In this document: one piece after another, positions 16,684 to 25,947 of the stretch | How the letters are laid out: every line of letters starts with the position of its first letter | Position numbering within the stretch: position 1 is the stretch's first letter | Origin: Polyangia bacterium | GTDB lineage: Bacteria > Myxococcota_A > Polyangia > Polyangiales > Sandaracinaceae | NCBI GenBank assembly: GCA_030426845.1 | Contig: JAUHXR010000001.1 | Location: forward strand, 21,493 to 85,492 | DNA: 64,000 nucleotides | Direction of reading: 5' to 3' | Program-made: the position numbers and the translations under genes | The notes under the pieces: generated by a model | Seen by the model: only the letters and a program-made list of their open reading frames with translations | Database searches by the model: none | Told to the model about the DNA's origin: nothing

Positions 16684-18396
16684 ATGCGTTACTCGCGAGC
16701 CTTCATCCCCACCGTCAAGGAAGCCCCCAAGGACGCGACGAGCCCGTCGCACGTCCTGCTCCTGCGCGGCGGCTTCATCCGCATGGTCGGCGCCGGCATC
16801 TACGAGATGCTGCCGATGGGCCTGCGCGTGATGAACAAGATCGGCGCGATCGTCCGCGAGGAGATGGACCGCGCGGGCGCGCACGAGCTGCTGATGCCGG
16901 CGATGCTGCCGCGCGAGTACTTCGAGGAGAGCGGCCGCTGGGACTCGTTCGGCTCGACGCTGCTCCGGCTGTCGGATCGCAAGGGCGGCGACTACCACCT
17001 CGGCCCGACCCACGAGGAGATCATCACCGATCTCGTCCGGCGCGAGGTGAAGAGCTACCGGCAGATGCCGCTGAACCTCTACCAGGTCCAGATGAAGTAC
17101 CGCGACGAGCCGCGCCCGCGCGCCGGGCTGCTGCGCTGCCGCGAGTTCCTCATGAAGGACGCCTACTCCTTCGACGTCGACGAGGCGGCCGCGACGCAGA
17201 GCTACGAGCAGATGCGCGACGCCTACCACCGCATCTTCACGCGGCTCGGGCTCGAGTACCGGGTCGTCAGCGCGGACAGCGGCGCGATGGGCGGGAGCAC
17301 GAGCGCCGAGTTCCAGGTCCTCGCGAGCACCGGCGAGGACGCGATCGTCGCCTGCTCGAGCTGCGACTACGCGGCCAACGTCGAGGTCGCCGAGACGAAG
17401 GAGCCCGAGGGCGCCGCGTCGAGCGCGGAGGCGCCGGCGCGTGAGCGGGTGTCCACCCCCGGCGCGAAGACGATCGACGAGGTCGTGGCGTTCCTCGGGG
17501 ACGGCCTGACCTCCGCCCGGATGCTCAAGAGCCTCCTCTACGTGGCCGGCGAGGAGGTCGTGATGGCGGTCGTCCGCGGCGACCGCGAGCTGAACGAGAT
17601 CAAGCTCGCGCGCGCGCTCGGCGTACCCGAGGTGTTCCTCGCGAGCGACGCGGACGTCCGCAAGGCGACCGGGGCGGAGCCCGGCTTCGCGGGGCCGGTG
17701 GGCTTCGGCGGCCGCGTGATCGTGGACCCCGAGGCGGCCCAGGTCGCCGACGGCGTCACCGGCGCGAACGAGACCGACGCGCACCTCGTCCACGTGGCCT
17801 ACGGGCGCGACTTCGAGGGCGAGGTCCGGGCGATCCGCGCGGTCGGCGAGGGCGACCCCTGCCCGCGCTGCGCGAGCCCGCTCCGCGCCTACCGCGGCAT
17901 CGAGGGCGGCCACATCTTCATCCTCGGCACGCACTACAGCGCCAAGATGGGCGCGACCTTCCTCGACGAGGACGGCCAGAGCCACCCCGTCGTGATGGGC
18001 TGCTACGGCATCGGCGTCTCGCGTCTGGTGGCGACCGCGGTCGAGCAGAACCACGACGACAACGGCATCCGCTGGCCGATGGCGATCGCGCCCTACCACG
18101 TGATGCTCACGCCGATCGGCAAGGACGACGAGCCGCGCGAGGTCGCCGAGCGCCTGCACGACGAGCTGGCCGCGCTCGGGGTCGAGGTGCTCCTCGACGA
18201 CCGCAACGAGCGCCCCGGGGTGAAGTTCAAGGACGCCGATCTCATCGGCATCCCGCTCCGCGTCACGGTCGGCAAGCGCGGCCTGACGAACGGCGAGCTC
18301 GAGCTCAAGGCCCGCGACGCCGACGACAACGAGATGATCCCGCTCGAGGGCGCGGCCGAGGCGATCGCGGCGCGGGTGCGCGAGGCGCTGGCGTGA
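16684..18396 (+). CDS. proS: Prolyl-tRNA synthetase (bacterial type)
   Basis: 570 residues, the full length of the bacterial-type enzyme with an insertion editing domain. Class II motifs are clear: motif 1 around GGFIRMVGAGIYEMLPMG, motif 2 RDEPRPRAGLLRCREFLMKD, motif 3 GCYGIGVSRLVATAVEQN. Between motifs 2 and 3, about residues 225-400 form the INS domain that hydrolyses Ala-tRNAPro (GAKTIDEVVAFLGD ... EVFLASDADVRKATG). The C-terminal anticodon-binding domain includes LLDDRNERPGVKFKDADLIG. The stop overlaps the GTG of a small membrane protein by four bases. Confidence 0.97.
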   Translation: MRYSRAFIPTVKEAPKDATSPSHVLLLRGGFIRMVGAGIYEMLPMGLRVMNKIGAIVREEMDRAGAHELLMPAMLPREYFEESGRWDSFGSTLLRLSDRKGGDYHLGPTHEEIITDLVRREVKSYRQMPLNLYQVQMKYRDEPRPRAGLLRCREFLMKDAYSFDVDEAAATQSYEQMRDAYHRIFTRLGLEYRVVSADSGAMGGSTSAEFQVLASTGEDAIVACSSCDYAANVEVAETKEPEGAASSAEAPARERVSTPGAKTIDEVVAFLGDGLTSARMLKSLLYVAGEEVVMAVVRGDRELNEIKLARALGVPEVFLASDADVRKATGAEPGFAGPVGFGGRVIVDPEAAQVADGVTGANETDAHLVHVAYGRDFEGEVRAIRAVGEGDPCPRCASPLRAYRGIEGGHIFILGTHYSAKMGATFLDEDGQSHPVVMGCYGIGVSRLVATAVEQNHDDNGIRWPMAIAPYHVMLTPIGKDDEPREVAERLHDELAALGVEVLLDDRNERPGVKFKDADLIGIPLRVTVGKRGLTNGELELKARDADDNEMIPLEGAAEAIAARVREALA

Positions 18397-18608
18397 GCGA
18401 GCCGGCCGAGCGCCGGAGCTCCCCGCTCGTCGTCCAGATCACGCTCTTCGCGCTCTTCCTCGCGGTGACCGCCGCCGGCGTGGCCACCGTCCTCGTCCCC
18501 GAGCTCAGCGACGACGCGGGCGAGGAGACCGATGGCGAGGGCGCGCCGGACGACGCGCCCGCCGACGACGCGCGCGCGGACGACGCGCCAGCCGAAGACG
18601 CCCCCTGA
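18393..18608 (+). CDS. Small single-pass membrane protein with acidic tail
   Basis: 71 residues from GTG at 18393 (GTGA overlap with the proS stop). One transmembrane helix (about residues 11-35, VQITLFALFLAVTAAGVATV) is followed by an Asp/Glu/Ala-rich tail built from short GACGACGCG-type DNA repeats. It probably projects an acidic tail to the periplasm. No family is recognised; the coupling to proS is the main reason for accepting it. Confidence 0.6.
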   Translation: MSEPAERRSSPLVVQITLFALFLAVTAAGVATVLVPELSDDAGEETDGEGAPDDAPADDARADDAPAEDAP

Positions 18609-18614
18609 GGCGCC

Positions 18615-21600
18615 TCAGGGGATGCAGCCGTAGGCCGCGATCTCGCCGTTGGGAGTCATGGATGGGCTCCATCCCGCGGTGATGTAGCGGAAGTTCCCGA
18701 TGCCCACGGCTCGGATCGACGATCCCTGGCCGAAGCCCATCCCGTTGATCTGGGTGCGCGGGGTGAGGGTCGTGAGGTCCTGCCGCCGGATGTCGTCGAA
18801 CTGGAGGATCGCCATCATCTGCTCGGACGGCGACAGATCCATCGCCCCCGTGAGGGTGCCGCGGTTGAACGTGTTGCCCGCTACCACGGTCCCGTTCCCG
18901 TTGAGGAGACGCGTCACGAACTGGTTCGTCCCCGCCGAGTTCTGCGAGTGGAACATGTAGCCGATCCGGTCCTGGGGCGCGCTCGGCCCGGGGAGGATCG
19001 AGAGGTAGGTCGAGCGCTCGTGGACGTGGAGCGCGGTGTGCCCGCTCGGGAGCATGTTGAACGGGCCGGCGGCGACGCTGCCACCGGGGGCGACGAGGCG
19101 GAACTCGGCCCGGGCGCCGCCGGTCTCCACCCACGCGATCCCGAAGTCGCCCCGCACCGGGACGATCGCGATGTCGTCGAGGGGCGCGCCCGGTCCGGGG
19201 CTGACGCCCTGGATCGACCCCTGGGCGCCCGGCTCCACCCAGGTGAGGCGCACCGCGTTGGCGCCCATGAGCCCGTAGGTGATCCAGACGCGGTTCAACG
19301 TCGGGTCGGGGGTCACGTCGTAGACCCGCGAGTTGCTCGACCGCACCTGCCAGCTCACCGTCGCGGCCCCCGGGGGGAAGAACGCGTAGGTCAGCTGGCC
19401 GCTGGACACGTTGTAGTAAGAGACGAAGTACTCGCCGCTCGAGGTTACGAGGATCCGGGGGTTCACCTTGGTGTTGCCCGGGCCGCCGAGGTTCGCGGAG
19501 CCGAGGAAGGTGAGGTCCTCCCGGTAGCGCTGGACCACGATGTCGTCCTGGCTCGCCGGCCGGTCGAGGAACACCACCCCGATCTCCACGTTCGGCCGGT
19601 TGTGGGCGAGATCCATCTGCTCCTGGGCCGCGGCGATCGAGAACGTGCGCCGCTGGAGCTGGCTGAGCAGCCCCTCGTCCACGTCGCCGTCGCAGTCGTC
19701 ATCGATCGAGTTGCACGCCTCCGGCGGAGGCGTGCAGGCGCCCCAGGCGCAGGTCGCGTTGCAGACCTGCGTGCCGACGCTCCCGCACGGCGTCGTGCAG
19801 GTGCGGGTCGCGCCGAGCGCGCAGGCGAAGGTGTCGTCGGCCCCCCCGACGCAGTCGTCGTCGAAGCCGTTGCAGATCTCAGCGGGGTAGGCGCAGCTGC
19901 TCATGGTGGCCGTGTCGCAGCCGACGGTGCCGGCCGCGGCTCCCGCCTCGCACCGGCAGGTGGTGCCTACGCCGTAGCTCTCGTCCGAGTCCCCGTCACA
20001 GTCGTTGTCAACTGCGGGCTCATCGCAGAGCGGCGGCGCAGAGGGGTACGAGTCCATGTCGAAGTCACGGCAGTCCATGTCCCTCGTCACCCACCCCGCC
20101 GGAGCGGCGCCCAGACAGAAGGCCATCGCCATCGTGGGGTCGCCGTATGTGTCCATGTCCATGTCGGCGTAGTAGGTGGTCAGCAGCTCCTCGCAGCCGT
20201 CCGCGAACACGCTGTTGCAGTCATCGAAGCCCGGCAGGCAGCCCGCGATCGTGCACGTCGAGCCAGAGCACCCGGGCACCCCGTTGGCGACGGTGCACGC
20301 GTTGGTGCAGCTTCCGCAGCGCATCGGGGTCGTGATGTCGGCCTCGCAGCCGTCGCCCGGCATCGTGTTGCAGTCCCCGTAGCCCGTGCTGCAACTCGCG
20401 ATCGCGCAGGTGCCGGTGGCGCACGTCCCCGTAGCGTTCATGGGCGCACAGGCCACGCCGCAGCCGCCGCAATCGGTCGCGGTGCGGATGTTCCGCTCGC
20501 AGCCGTCGCCGGGGAGCCCGTTGCAGTCTGCCCAGCCCGGATCGCAGGCGAACCCGCAGCCGCCCGTGGCCGAGCAGGTCGGGCTCGCGTTGGCCGGGTC
20601 GGGACACACGTTGCCGCAGCTCCCGCAGTTCTGCGGGTCGGTGTCGGTGTTGGTGCAGGTCATCCCGCAGCGCGTCGGGGTCGGCGCCATGCAGCCGCTC
20701 ACGCAGGTCCCGCCGCTGCACAGCGGGGTCGCGCCGCTGCACGCGTTGGTGCAGCTCCCGCACGTGGTGTCGGACGCGAGGTCCGCCTCGCAGCCGTCGG
20801 CCGCCATCGTGTTGCAGTCGTCCCAGCCCATGTCGCAGGTGAAGCCGCAGCTCGTCCCGTCGCACGTCGAGCTCGCGTGGGCCGGGGCGGTGCAGGCCGT
20901 ACCGCAGGCCCCGCAGGTCGACACGCTCGCGAGGTCCGCCTCGCAGCCGTTGTCCACCATGCCGTCGCAGTCGTCGTAGCCCGCCTGGCACGCGGCGAGC
21001 GAGCAGGTCGTCCCGTCGCAGGCCGGCGTCCCGTTGGAGTAGCTGCAGACGTTGTCGCACGCGCCGCAGTCGGTGACCTGCGAGAGATCGGTCTCGCAGC
21101 CGTTGTTCGGATCGCCGTCGCAGTCGTCCCAGCCCGAATCGCATACGAAGTCGCACGCGCCGGCCGCGCAGACCTCGGTCGCGTTGGCCCGCGCCGGGCA
21201 CGGGTTGCTGCACATGCCGCAGTGCAGGAGGCTCGTCGTCGTGTCGACGCAGGAGCGCCCGCAGACCTCTTCGGTGCCGGGGCAAGTGCTCACGCAGCCC
21301 ATCGACGCGGAGCACACGGTGCCCGCGGCGCAGACGGTGTCGCACGCGCCGCAGGTGTCCGGGTCGGTGAGGTCGGTCTCGCAGCCCGTCGCGTAGGCGC
21401 CGTCGCAGTCGCCCCAGCCGGTGTCGCACGCCGGCTCGCACTCGCCGCCGCTGCAGTCCGGCGAGCCGTTGTCCACCGGGTCGCAGGCGTTGGCGCACCG
21501 GCCACAGTTCTGGACGTCGGTCTGGAAGTTGAAGTCCTCGTCGGTGTTGCCGTCGCAGTCGTCGTCGCGCTCGTTGCAGAGCTCGTCGACCGGCGCGGTG

Positions 21601-21734
21601 CAGTCGCCGCCGTCGGGCGAGCCGCCCCCATCGGGGCCGCCGTCGCCCCCGCTGAAGCGGTCGAAGTTCGTCACCACCGAGCACCCCCCGAGGAGGAGCA
21701 TCACGGAAAGCCCAAGTTGCAGCGCGCGCGTCAC
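18615..21734 (-). CDS. Giant lipoprotein with MopE-like Cys-rich repeats
   Basis: 1039 residues from GTG at 21734, which begins a good lipoprotein signal (VTRALQLGLSVMLLLGGC); an ATG at 21761 would add nine residues. After the anchor is a Gly/Asp linker and a first CNERDDDCDGNTDED unit, a MopE-like repeat. Then come about ten Cys-rich units of 35-50 residues with the pattern CDxGWxDCD...GCETDL...CGxCxNxC, then further MopE-like units (CNGFDDDCVGGADD, CNSIDDDCDGDVDEG). The last 340 residues are strand-rich, without Cys until the final Cys-Ile-Pro, and look like a beta-propeller. Probably an outer-surface calcium-binding or adhesive protein. It converges on the proS/small-protein pair with only six bases between. 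Confidence 0.85.
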   Translation of the reverse strand: MTRALQLGLSVMLLLGGCSVVTNFDRFSGGDGGPDGGGSPDGGDCTAPVDELCNERDDDCDGNTDEDFNFQTDVQNCGRCANACDPVDNGSPDCSGGECEPACDTGWGDCDGAYATGCETDLTDPDTCGACDTVCAAGTVCSASMGCVSTCPGTEEVCGRSCVDTTTSLLHCGMCSNPCPARANATEVCAAGACDFVCDSGWDDCDGDPNNGCETDLSQVTDCGACDNVCSYSNGTPACDGTTCSLAACQAGYDDCDGMVDNGCEADLASVSTCGACGTACTAPAHASSTCDGTSCGFTCDMGWDDCNTMAADGCEADLASDTTCGSCTNACSGATPLCSGGTCVSGCMAPTPTRCGMTCTNTDTDPQNCGSCGNVCPDPANASPTCSATGGCGFACDPGWADCNGLPGDGCERNIRTATDCGGCGVACAPMNATGTCATGTCAIASCSTGYGDCNTMPGDGCEADITTPMRCGSCTNACTVANGVPGCSGSTCTIAGCLPGFDDCNSVFADGCEELLTTYYADMDMDTYGDPTMAMAFCLGAAPAGWVTRDMDCRDFDMDSYPSAPPLCDEPAVDNDCDGDSDESYGVGTTCRCEAGAAAGTVGCDTATMSSCAYPAEICNGFDDDCVGGADDTFACALGATRTCTTPCGSVGTQVCNATCAWGACTPPPEACNSIDDDCDGDVDEGLLSQLQRRTFSIAAAQEQMDLAHNRPNVEIGVVFLDRPASQDDIVVQRYREDLTFLGSANLGGPGNTKVNPRILVTSSGEYFVSYYNVSSGQLTYAFFPPGAATVSWQVRSSNSRVYDVTPDPTLNRVWITYGLMGANAVRLTWVEPGAQGSIQGVSPGPGAPLDDIAIVPVRGDFGIAWVETGGARAEFRLVAPGGSVAAGPFNMLPSGHTALHVHERSTYLSILPGPSAPQDRIGYMFHSQNSAGTNQFVTRLLNGNGTVVAGNTFNRGTLTGAMDLSPSEQMMAILQFDDIRRQDLTTLTPRTQINGMGFGQGSSIRAVGIGNFRYITAGWSPSMTPNGEIAAYGCIP

Positions 21735-21798
21735 GTTTGCGATGGTACCGCAACCTGACATGGCGTCACCGTCGGTGTGCGATGTACTCTCTTTGGCG

Positions 21799-22599
21799 AT
21801 GCGTCCGCTCCTGCTCGCCCTGGCCTTCGCCTTCGCCGCCTCCCCCGCCTTCGCCCAGGAGGCGCAGCCCGCCGGCGAGGCCGACGCTCGGCACCACTTC
21901 CGCGTCGGGCAGGCGCACTACGAGAGCGGTCACTTCGTGGACGCGGCCCACGAGTTCGAGGAGTCCTACCGCCTCTCGAGCCGCCCCGCGCTGCTGCACA
22001 ACATCTACGTCGCCTACCGGGACGCCGGCATGGCGCGCGAGGCGGCCGACGCCCTGCGGCGCTACCTCGCCGAGGCGGAGAACATCGAGAACCGGCCGCT
22101 GCTCGAGCGCCGGCTCGCCAACCTCGAGCGGATGGCGGCCAACCAGGGGAGCGACGACGCTCCGCCGTCGGACGACCCGCCCGACACGAGCGACCCGCCC
22201 CCCCCCGCGTCCACCGGCGATCCGGCCCCGGCGACGGGCCCGTCCGAAGGCGGCGGCGGCGGCGGGCTCTCGCCCGTGGGCTTCATCGTGGCTGGCGTGG
22301 GCGCGGCCGCCCTGATCGGCGCCGCGGTCACCGGCCCCCTCGCGCTCGTGGCGGAGAGCGACCTGGCCAGCATGTGCCCGAACGACGTCTGCCCGTCCAA
22401 CGTGGACTACGAGGCGCGCGCCTCCGACGGCCGCGCCCTCGCGATCACCACCGACGTGCTCCTCGGGGTCGGAGTCGCGGCGCTCGCGACCGGCGTGGTC
22501 CTGATCTTCGTCCTTCAGGAGGGCGGCGACGAGGACACCCAGGTGGCGGCGGCCTGCGCGGCCGACGGCTGCTACGCGGCGGCGCGCACCCGCTTCTGA
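21799..22599 (+). CDS. TPR-containing exported protein with membrane helix
   Basis: 266 residues. Sec signal peptide MRPLLLALAFAFAASPAFA, then TPR-like helices (about residues 28-115: FRVGQAHYESGHFVDAAHEFEESY, LLHNIYVAYRDAGMAREAADAL), a Pro/Asp/Ser-rich linker with a Gly run (about 118-155), and two hydrophobic segments (about 158-180 and 215-240). A periplasmic TPR domain joined by a flexible linker to a membrane hairpin is a common layout in myxobacterial genomes, but the function is unknown. It is divergent from the Cys-repeat lipoprotein with 64 bases between starts. Confidence 0.75.
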   Translation: MRPLLLALAFAFAASPAFAQEAQPAGEADARHHFRVGQAHYESGHFVDAAHEFEESYRLSSRPALLHNIYVAYRDAGMAREAADALRRYLAEAENIENRPLLERRLANLERMAANQGSDDAPPSDDPPDTSDPPPPASTGDPAPATGPSEGGGGGGLSPVGFIVAGVGAAALIGAAVTGPLALVAESDLASMCPNDVCPSNVDYEARASDGRALAITTDVLLGVGVAALATGVVLIFVLQEGGDEDTQVAAACAADGCYAAARTRF

Positions 22600-22809
22600 T
22601 CCCCGCCATCGCGACCTCCCGCGGGCGTCGCCCCGGGGCACGCTCGAATGCGCGGGCCCCCGCGTGCGTCTGACGGATCGTGCGAGGGATCACGGAGAAC
22701 GTCCCCCGATGAGGACCGGATCGCACGTGATCCGCACCTCGTATCACCGGGTAACCGCTCGTTTTTTGCACAGCGGGCGCAAACCCCTCATCCTGATCGA
22801 GGGGACGCA

Positions 22810-25395
22810 GTGAAGATTTTTCCCTTTCGCACCTGGATCGCTTCCTTTATCGTCGCGGGTTTTCTCGCGCCTGGCGCGGCGCTGGCCTATGACCCGCCCG
22901 CCCTCTGCGCCTACCCGGCGAGCCCGTGGCCCGACTTCGTCGGCCCGATCTGGTACGGCCCCTCCCCCGACGCCCGGATGGGCGAGGGGACGCGCCTCAT
23001 GTGCGAGGTCGCCGACAGCGCGCCCGAGCCGGGCGCTACCGAGACCCTCGGCCTCGACGACGGACGCGCGGCCCTCGCGGAGGCGCGCCGCCTCGCCGCG
23101 GCTGGCCGCCACGATCAGGCCGTGCTCCAGCTCCGGCAGCTCGCGGCCGCGATCCCCGCGCTCGCGGATCGGACGGCCCTCGAAGAGGCCGACGCGCGCA
23201 TGGCCGCCGGCCCGAGCGAGGCCGCGTGCGAGGCCTACGCCCGCGCCGAGGAGAGCCCGCACCGCGCGGTGGCGCTCCGGGCGCGGATCGGCCGGGTCCG
23301 CTGCCTGCTCGCGATCGACGACCCCGACGGCCCGGAGGCGTTCGAGGAGCTCGCGCGTCGCTACCCCGAGCTGCCGCAGCAGCCCGAGCTCGAGCTCGCC
23401 CTCGCCGACGGGGTGGCCCGACGGGGCGACCGCGAGGAGGCGGGCACGATCTACCGGCGCATCGACCTGATGAGCCCCGGCAGCCCGGTCGCCCGCCTCG
23501 CGCGGGAGCGGCTCGAGGCGCTCGCGGCCGTCGGCGTCGAGGTCCGCGCCCTCACCGCCACGCAGGAGGTCGACCGCGTCGAGCGCCTGGTGCGCAGCGG
23601 CCCGATGGGGTTTGCGCGCGAGGAGCTCGCGCGGGTGGGCGAGATCGAGCTGCCGGCGGTGCTCCGGCAGCAGCTCGCGCGCTCGGCGGCGCGCGTCGCG
23701 CGGGTGGAGGGTCGCTGGGAGGACGCGAGCGCCCTGCTCCGGGAGGCGCGAGGCCTGCCCGAGCTCGACGAGGACGAGCGCGCCGCGATGGACGATCGCA
23801 TCGAGGACCTCGAGCGGGCGGCCGAGTCGCGCGAGGTCGAGGAGGTGCGCCGCCGCCTGCGCGGGATGAGCCGCGGCCCGGGCTACCAGCGCACGGGGAC
23901 CGCGCGCCTCTTCGCGATCCTCCGCCTCGCCGCGCGGACCGAGCAGGTCGACATCGTGGACGAGGTCCTCGCGGAGATCCGCGATCGCGACCGCATCCCG
24001 CCGGGGCTCCGCTTCGACGCGGCGATCCTCGCGACGGGGACGGGCAGCGACGAGCACGTGGCCGCGCTCTTCGGCAGCGCGGTCAATCACCCGACCTACG
24101 GCACCGCGGCGCGCTACCACCACGCGCGCGCCCTCGAGCGGCTCGGGCGGCGGGACGAGGCGATCGCGGAGTACGCGCAGGTCGTCACCCTCGACTCGGA
24201 CACCCTGCCCTACTACGCGATGTGGTCGCGCCAGCGCCTGCGCGCGCTCCGGCCGCCGACGACGACCGAGACGCGCGTCCCGGTGGCCTCCGCGGCCTGC
24301 CAGGGCGGCCCCTTCTGCGCGGACCCGGACGCCGAGGCGAAGACCGGTGAACGCGCCCGGCTCCCGCTCAGCGCGCCGGCCGCGCCCCCGCCGAACCCGT
24401 TCGCCGACGACGACGCCGGGAGCGCCCCTGACGCCGACGCCGCGGAGGACGAGGATCTCGAGGCGGGCCTCGCGGAGGCGCCCGACGGCGTGCTCCCCGA
24501 CACCACGATGAGCCCCGAGGAGACGATCGCGACCCTCGAGCCGGTGCGCGAGCGCTACGGCGAGGCGTTCCCCTGGATCGCGCGGGCCCAGGCGCTGATC
24601 GCGCTCGGCGAGGAGCGAGCCGCGGCCGACGAGCTGCACGAGACCTACACCGCCTGGCGAGACGCGAGCGGGCAAGGGAGCTTGCGTGCAGGCCTCGAGG
24701 GCGTCCTGCGCGGCGCCGCGCCGCCCCGCCACCGCGTCTCCACCCAGACCTGGCGGGCCCGGCGCGTCCTCGACCCGGAGTCGCGGCGCGCCCTCGCGCG
24801 GGCGTCGGCCGCGCTCGGCGACCCGGGCCTCGCCATCCGCTTCGCGCGGAGCTTCGACATCACCGGCGCCCGCCCCTTCGCCTTCGAGGAGCTGGTGACC
24901 GCGGCCGCGCGCCGCCACGGCGTCGAGCCCGAGCTGCTCCACGCGGTGATGCGGGTCGAGAGCGTCTACAACCCGCGCATCATCAGCTACGCGGGGGCGA
25001 TCGGCCTCATGCAGATCATGCCTCGCACCGGCCGGCTCATCGCGGCCGAGATGGGCCGTGACGACTTCACCGTCGACCAGCTGCTCGAGCCCGAGGTGAA
25101 CATCGAGCTCGCGGCCTGGTACCTCAGCTCGCTGATCGAGCGTTTCGACGGCCGGCTCCCGCTCGCGATCGCGAGCTACAACGGCGGCCCGCACAACGTG
25201 CGGCGCTGGATGCGCGACTACTCGCCCGACATGCCGGTCGACGCGTTCCTCGAGCAGATCCCGTTCTCACAGACCCACCGCTACGTCCGGCGCGTGCTCA
25301 CCCACTACGAGGCGTACCGGCGCCAGCGCGATCTGCAGCCTCAGGCGCTCCACGTCGCCCTCCCCGAGCCCACGACCGACACGGTCGCGTTCTGA
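22810..25395 (+). CDS. Lytic transglycosylase (SLT domain) with TPR-rich N-terminus
   Basis: 861 residues from GTG at 22810, with GAGGGG at 22799-22804 as ribosome site. A Sec signal peptide ends near GAALAYD. The central 600 residues are helical tetratricopeptide-like repeats, interrupted by a Pro/Asp-rich linker (about 520-560), as in Slt70-type enzymes. The C-terminal SLT domain has HAVMRVESVYNPRIISYAGA with the catalytic Glu at about residue 717, then GLMQIMPRTG and IASYNGGPHNVRRW. It should cleave peptidoglycan between MurNAc and GlcNAc, forming 1,6-anhydroMurNAc. The 210 bases upstream contain no gene. Confidence 0.92.
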   Translation: MKIFPFRTWIASFIVAGFLAPGAALAYDPPALCAYPASPWPDFVGPIWYGPSPDARMGEGTRLMCEVADSAPEPGATETLGLDDGRAALAEARRLAAAGRHDQAVLQLRQLAAAIPALADRTALEEADARMAAGPSEAACEAYARAEESPHRAVALRARIGRVRCLLAIDDPDGPEAFEELARRYPELPQQPELELALADGVARRGDREEAGTIYRRIDLMSPGSPVARLARERLEALAAVGVEVRALTATQEVDRVERLVRSGPMGFAREELARVGEIELPAVLRQQLARSAARVARVEGRWEDASALLREARGLPELDEDERAAMDDRIEDLERAAESREVEEVRRRLRGMSRGPGYQRTGTARLFAILRLAARTEQVDIVDEVLAEIRDRDRIPPGLRFDAAILATGTGSDEHVAALFGSAVNHPTYGTAARYHHARALERLGRRDEAIAEYAQVVTLDSDTLPYYAMWSRQRLRALRPPTTTETRVPVASAACQGGPFCADPDAEAKTGERARLPLSAPAAPPPNPFADDDAGSAPDADAAEDEDLEAGLAEAPDGVLPDTTMSPEETIATLEPVRERYGEAFPWIARAQALIALGEERAAADELHETYTAWRDASGQGSLRAGLEGVLRGAAPPRHRVSTQTWRARRVLDPESRRALARASAALGDPGLAIRFARSFDITGARPFAFEELVTAAARRHGVEPELLHAVMRVESVYNPRIISYAGAIGLMQIMPRTGRLIAAEMGRDDFTVDQLLEPEVNIELAAWYLSSLIERFDGRLPLAIASYNGGPHNVRRWMRDYSPDMPVDAFLEQIPFSQTHRYVRRVLTHYEAYRRQRDLQPQALHVALPEPTTDTVAF

Positions 25396-25453
25396 CAGCC
25401 GCGCTCGGACAGCCGCAGCCGCGTTCGGACAGCCGCGTTCGGACAGCCGCGTC
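25394..25453 (+). repeat. 14-bp imperfect tandem repeat after lytic transglycosylase stop
   Basis: gacagccgc recurs at 25394, 25408, 25428 and 25442, each followed or preceded by gcgttcg-like bases. The basic period is 14 bp, with one extra 6-bp insertion. The first copy overlaps the stop codon. Confidence 0.8.
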
Positions 25454-25499
25454 CTGACGATCGCCGGTGCGTGGAGTGGTCAGCGGCTATGCTCCGCTC

Positions 25500-25946
25500 G
25501 TGCCTCGCCCGTCGCTCGACCCGCGCCTTCAGGCCGCGATGGCCACGCCCGCCGATCTGCGGGCCCGCGCCGCCCGCCCCCAGGGCGTCGACGTCGGGGT
25601 GGTCGGCGGCTCGATGCGCCCGACGGTGAGCGCGGGCCAGCGGGTGACGGTGCGCGCCTGCCCGTACCTCTGGCCGGGTGACGTCGTGCTCTTCGAGACC
25701 GAGGACGGCTGCATGCTCCACCGCGCGCTCTTCGAGGTGCCCGGGCTCGGGTGGATCGCGCAGGTCGGTGACGCCGGCGGCCCGGTCGGGATCATCCACC
25801 GCTCCCGGGTGATCGGCCGCGGCGAGCTCCCGCGGCGGCTCCCTCCTCCGCGGGCCTACGCGTCGGCCGCGCGCGCGCTCGCCGGCGCGGCCCTGCGCGT
25901 CGCGCGCCGTGGTGACTGGTCCCGGCCGTTCCGCGCGAGGCGCTGA
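25500..25946 (+). CDS. S24/S26-type peptidase-like protein
   Basis: 148 residues from GTG at 25500. The segment VVGGSMRPTVSAGQRVTVR has the SMxPT serine motif of signal-peptidase-like folds, followed by WPGDVVLFE and CMLHRALFE, in which His stands where Lys is found in bacterial leader peptidase; that resembles the Ser-His arrangement of the ER/archaeal Sec11 branch. There is no clear membrane anchor. It is followed after one base by a sulfotransferase gene, so the two are probably cotranscribed. The role is unknown; a processing protease for a small neighbouring substrate is only a guess. Confidence 0.7.
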   Translation: MPRPSLDPRLQAAMATPADLRARAARPQGVDVGVVGGSMRPTVSAGQRVTVRACPYLWPGDVVLFETEDGCMLHRALFEVPGLGWIAQVGDAGGPVGIIHRSRVIGRGELPRRLPPPRAYASAARALAGAALRVARRGDWSRPFRARR

Positions 25947-25947
25947 C

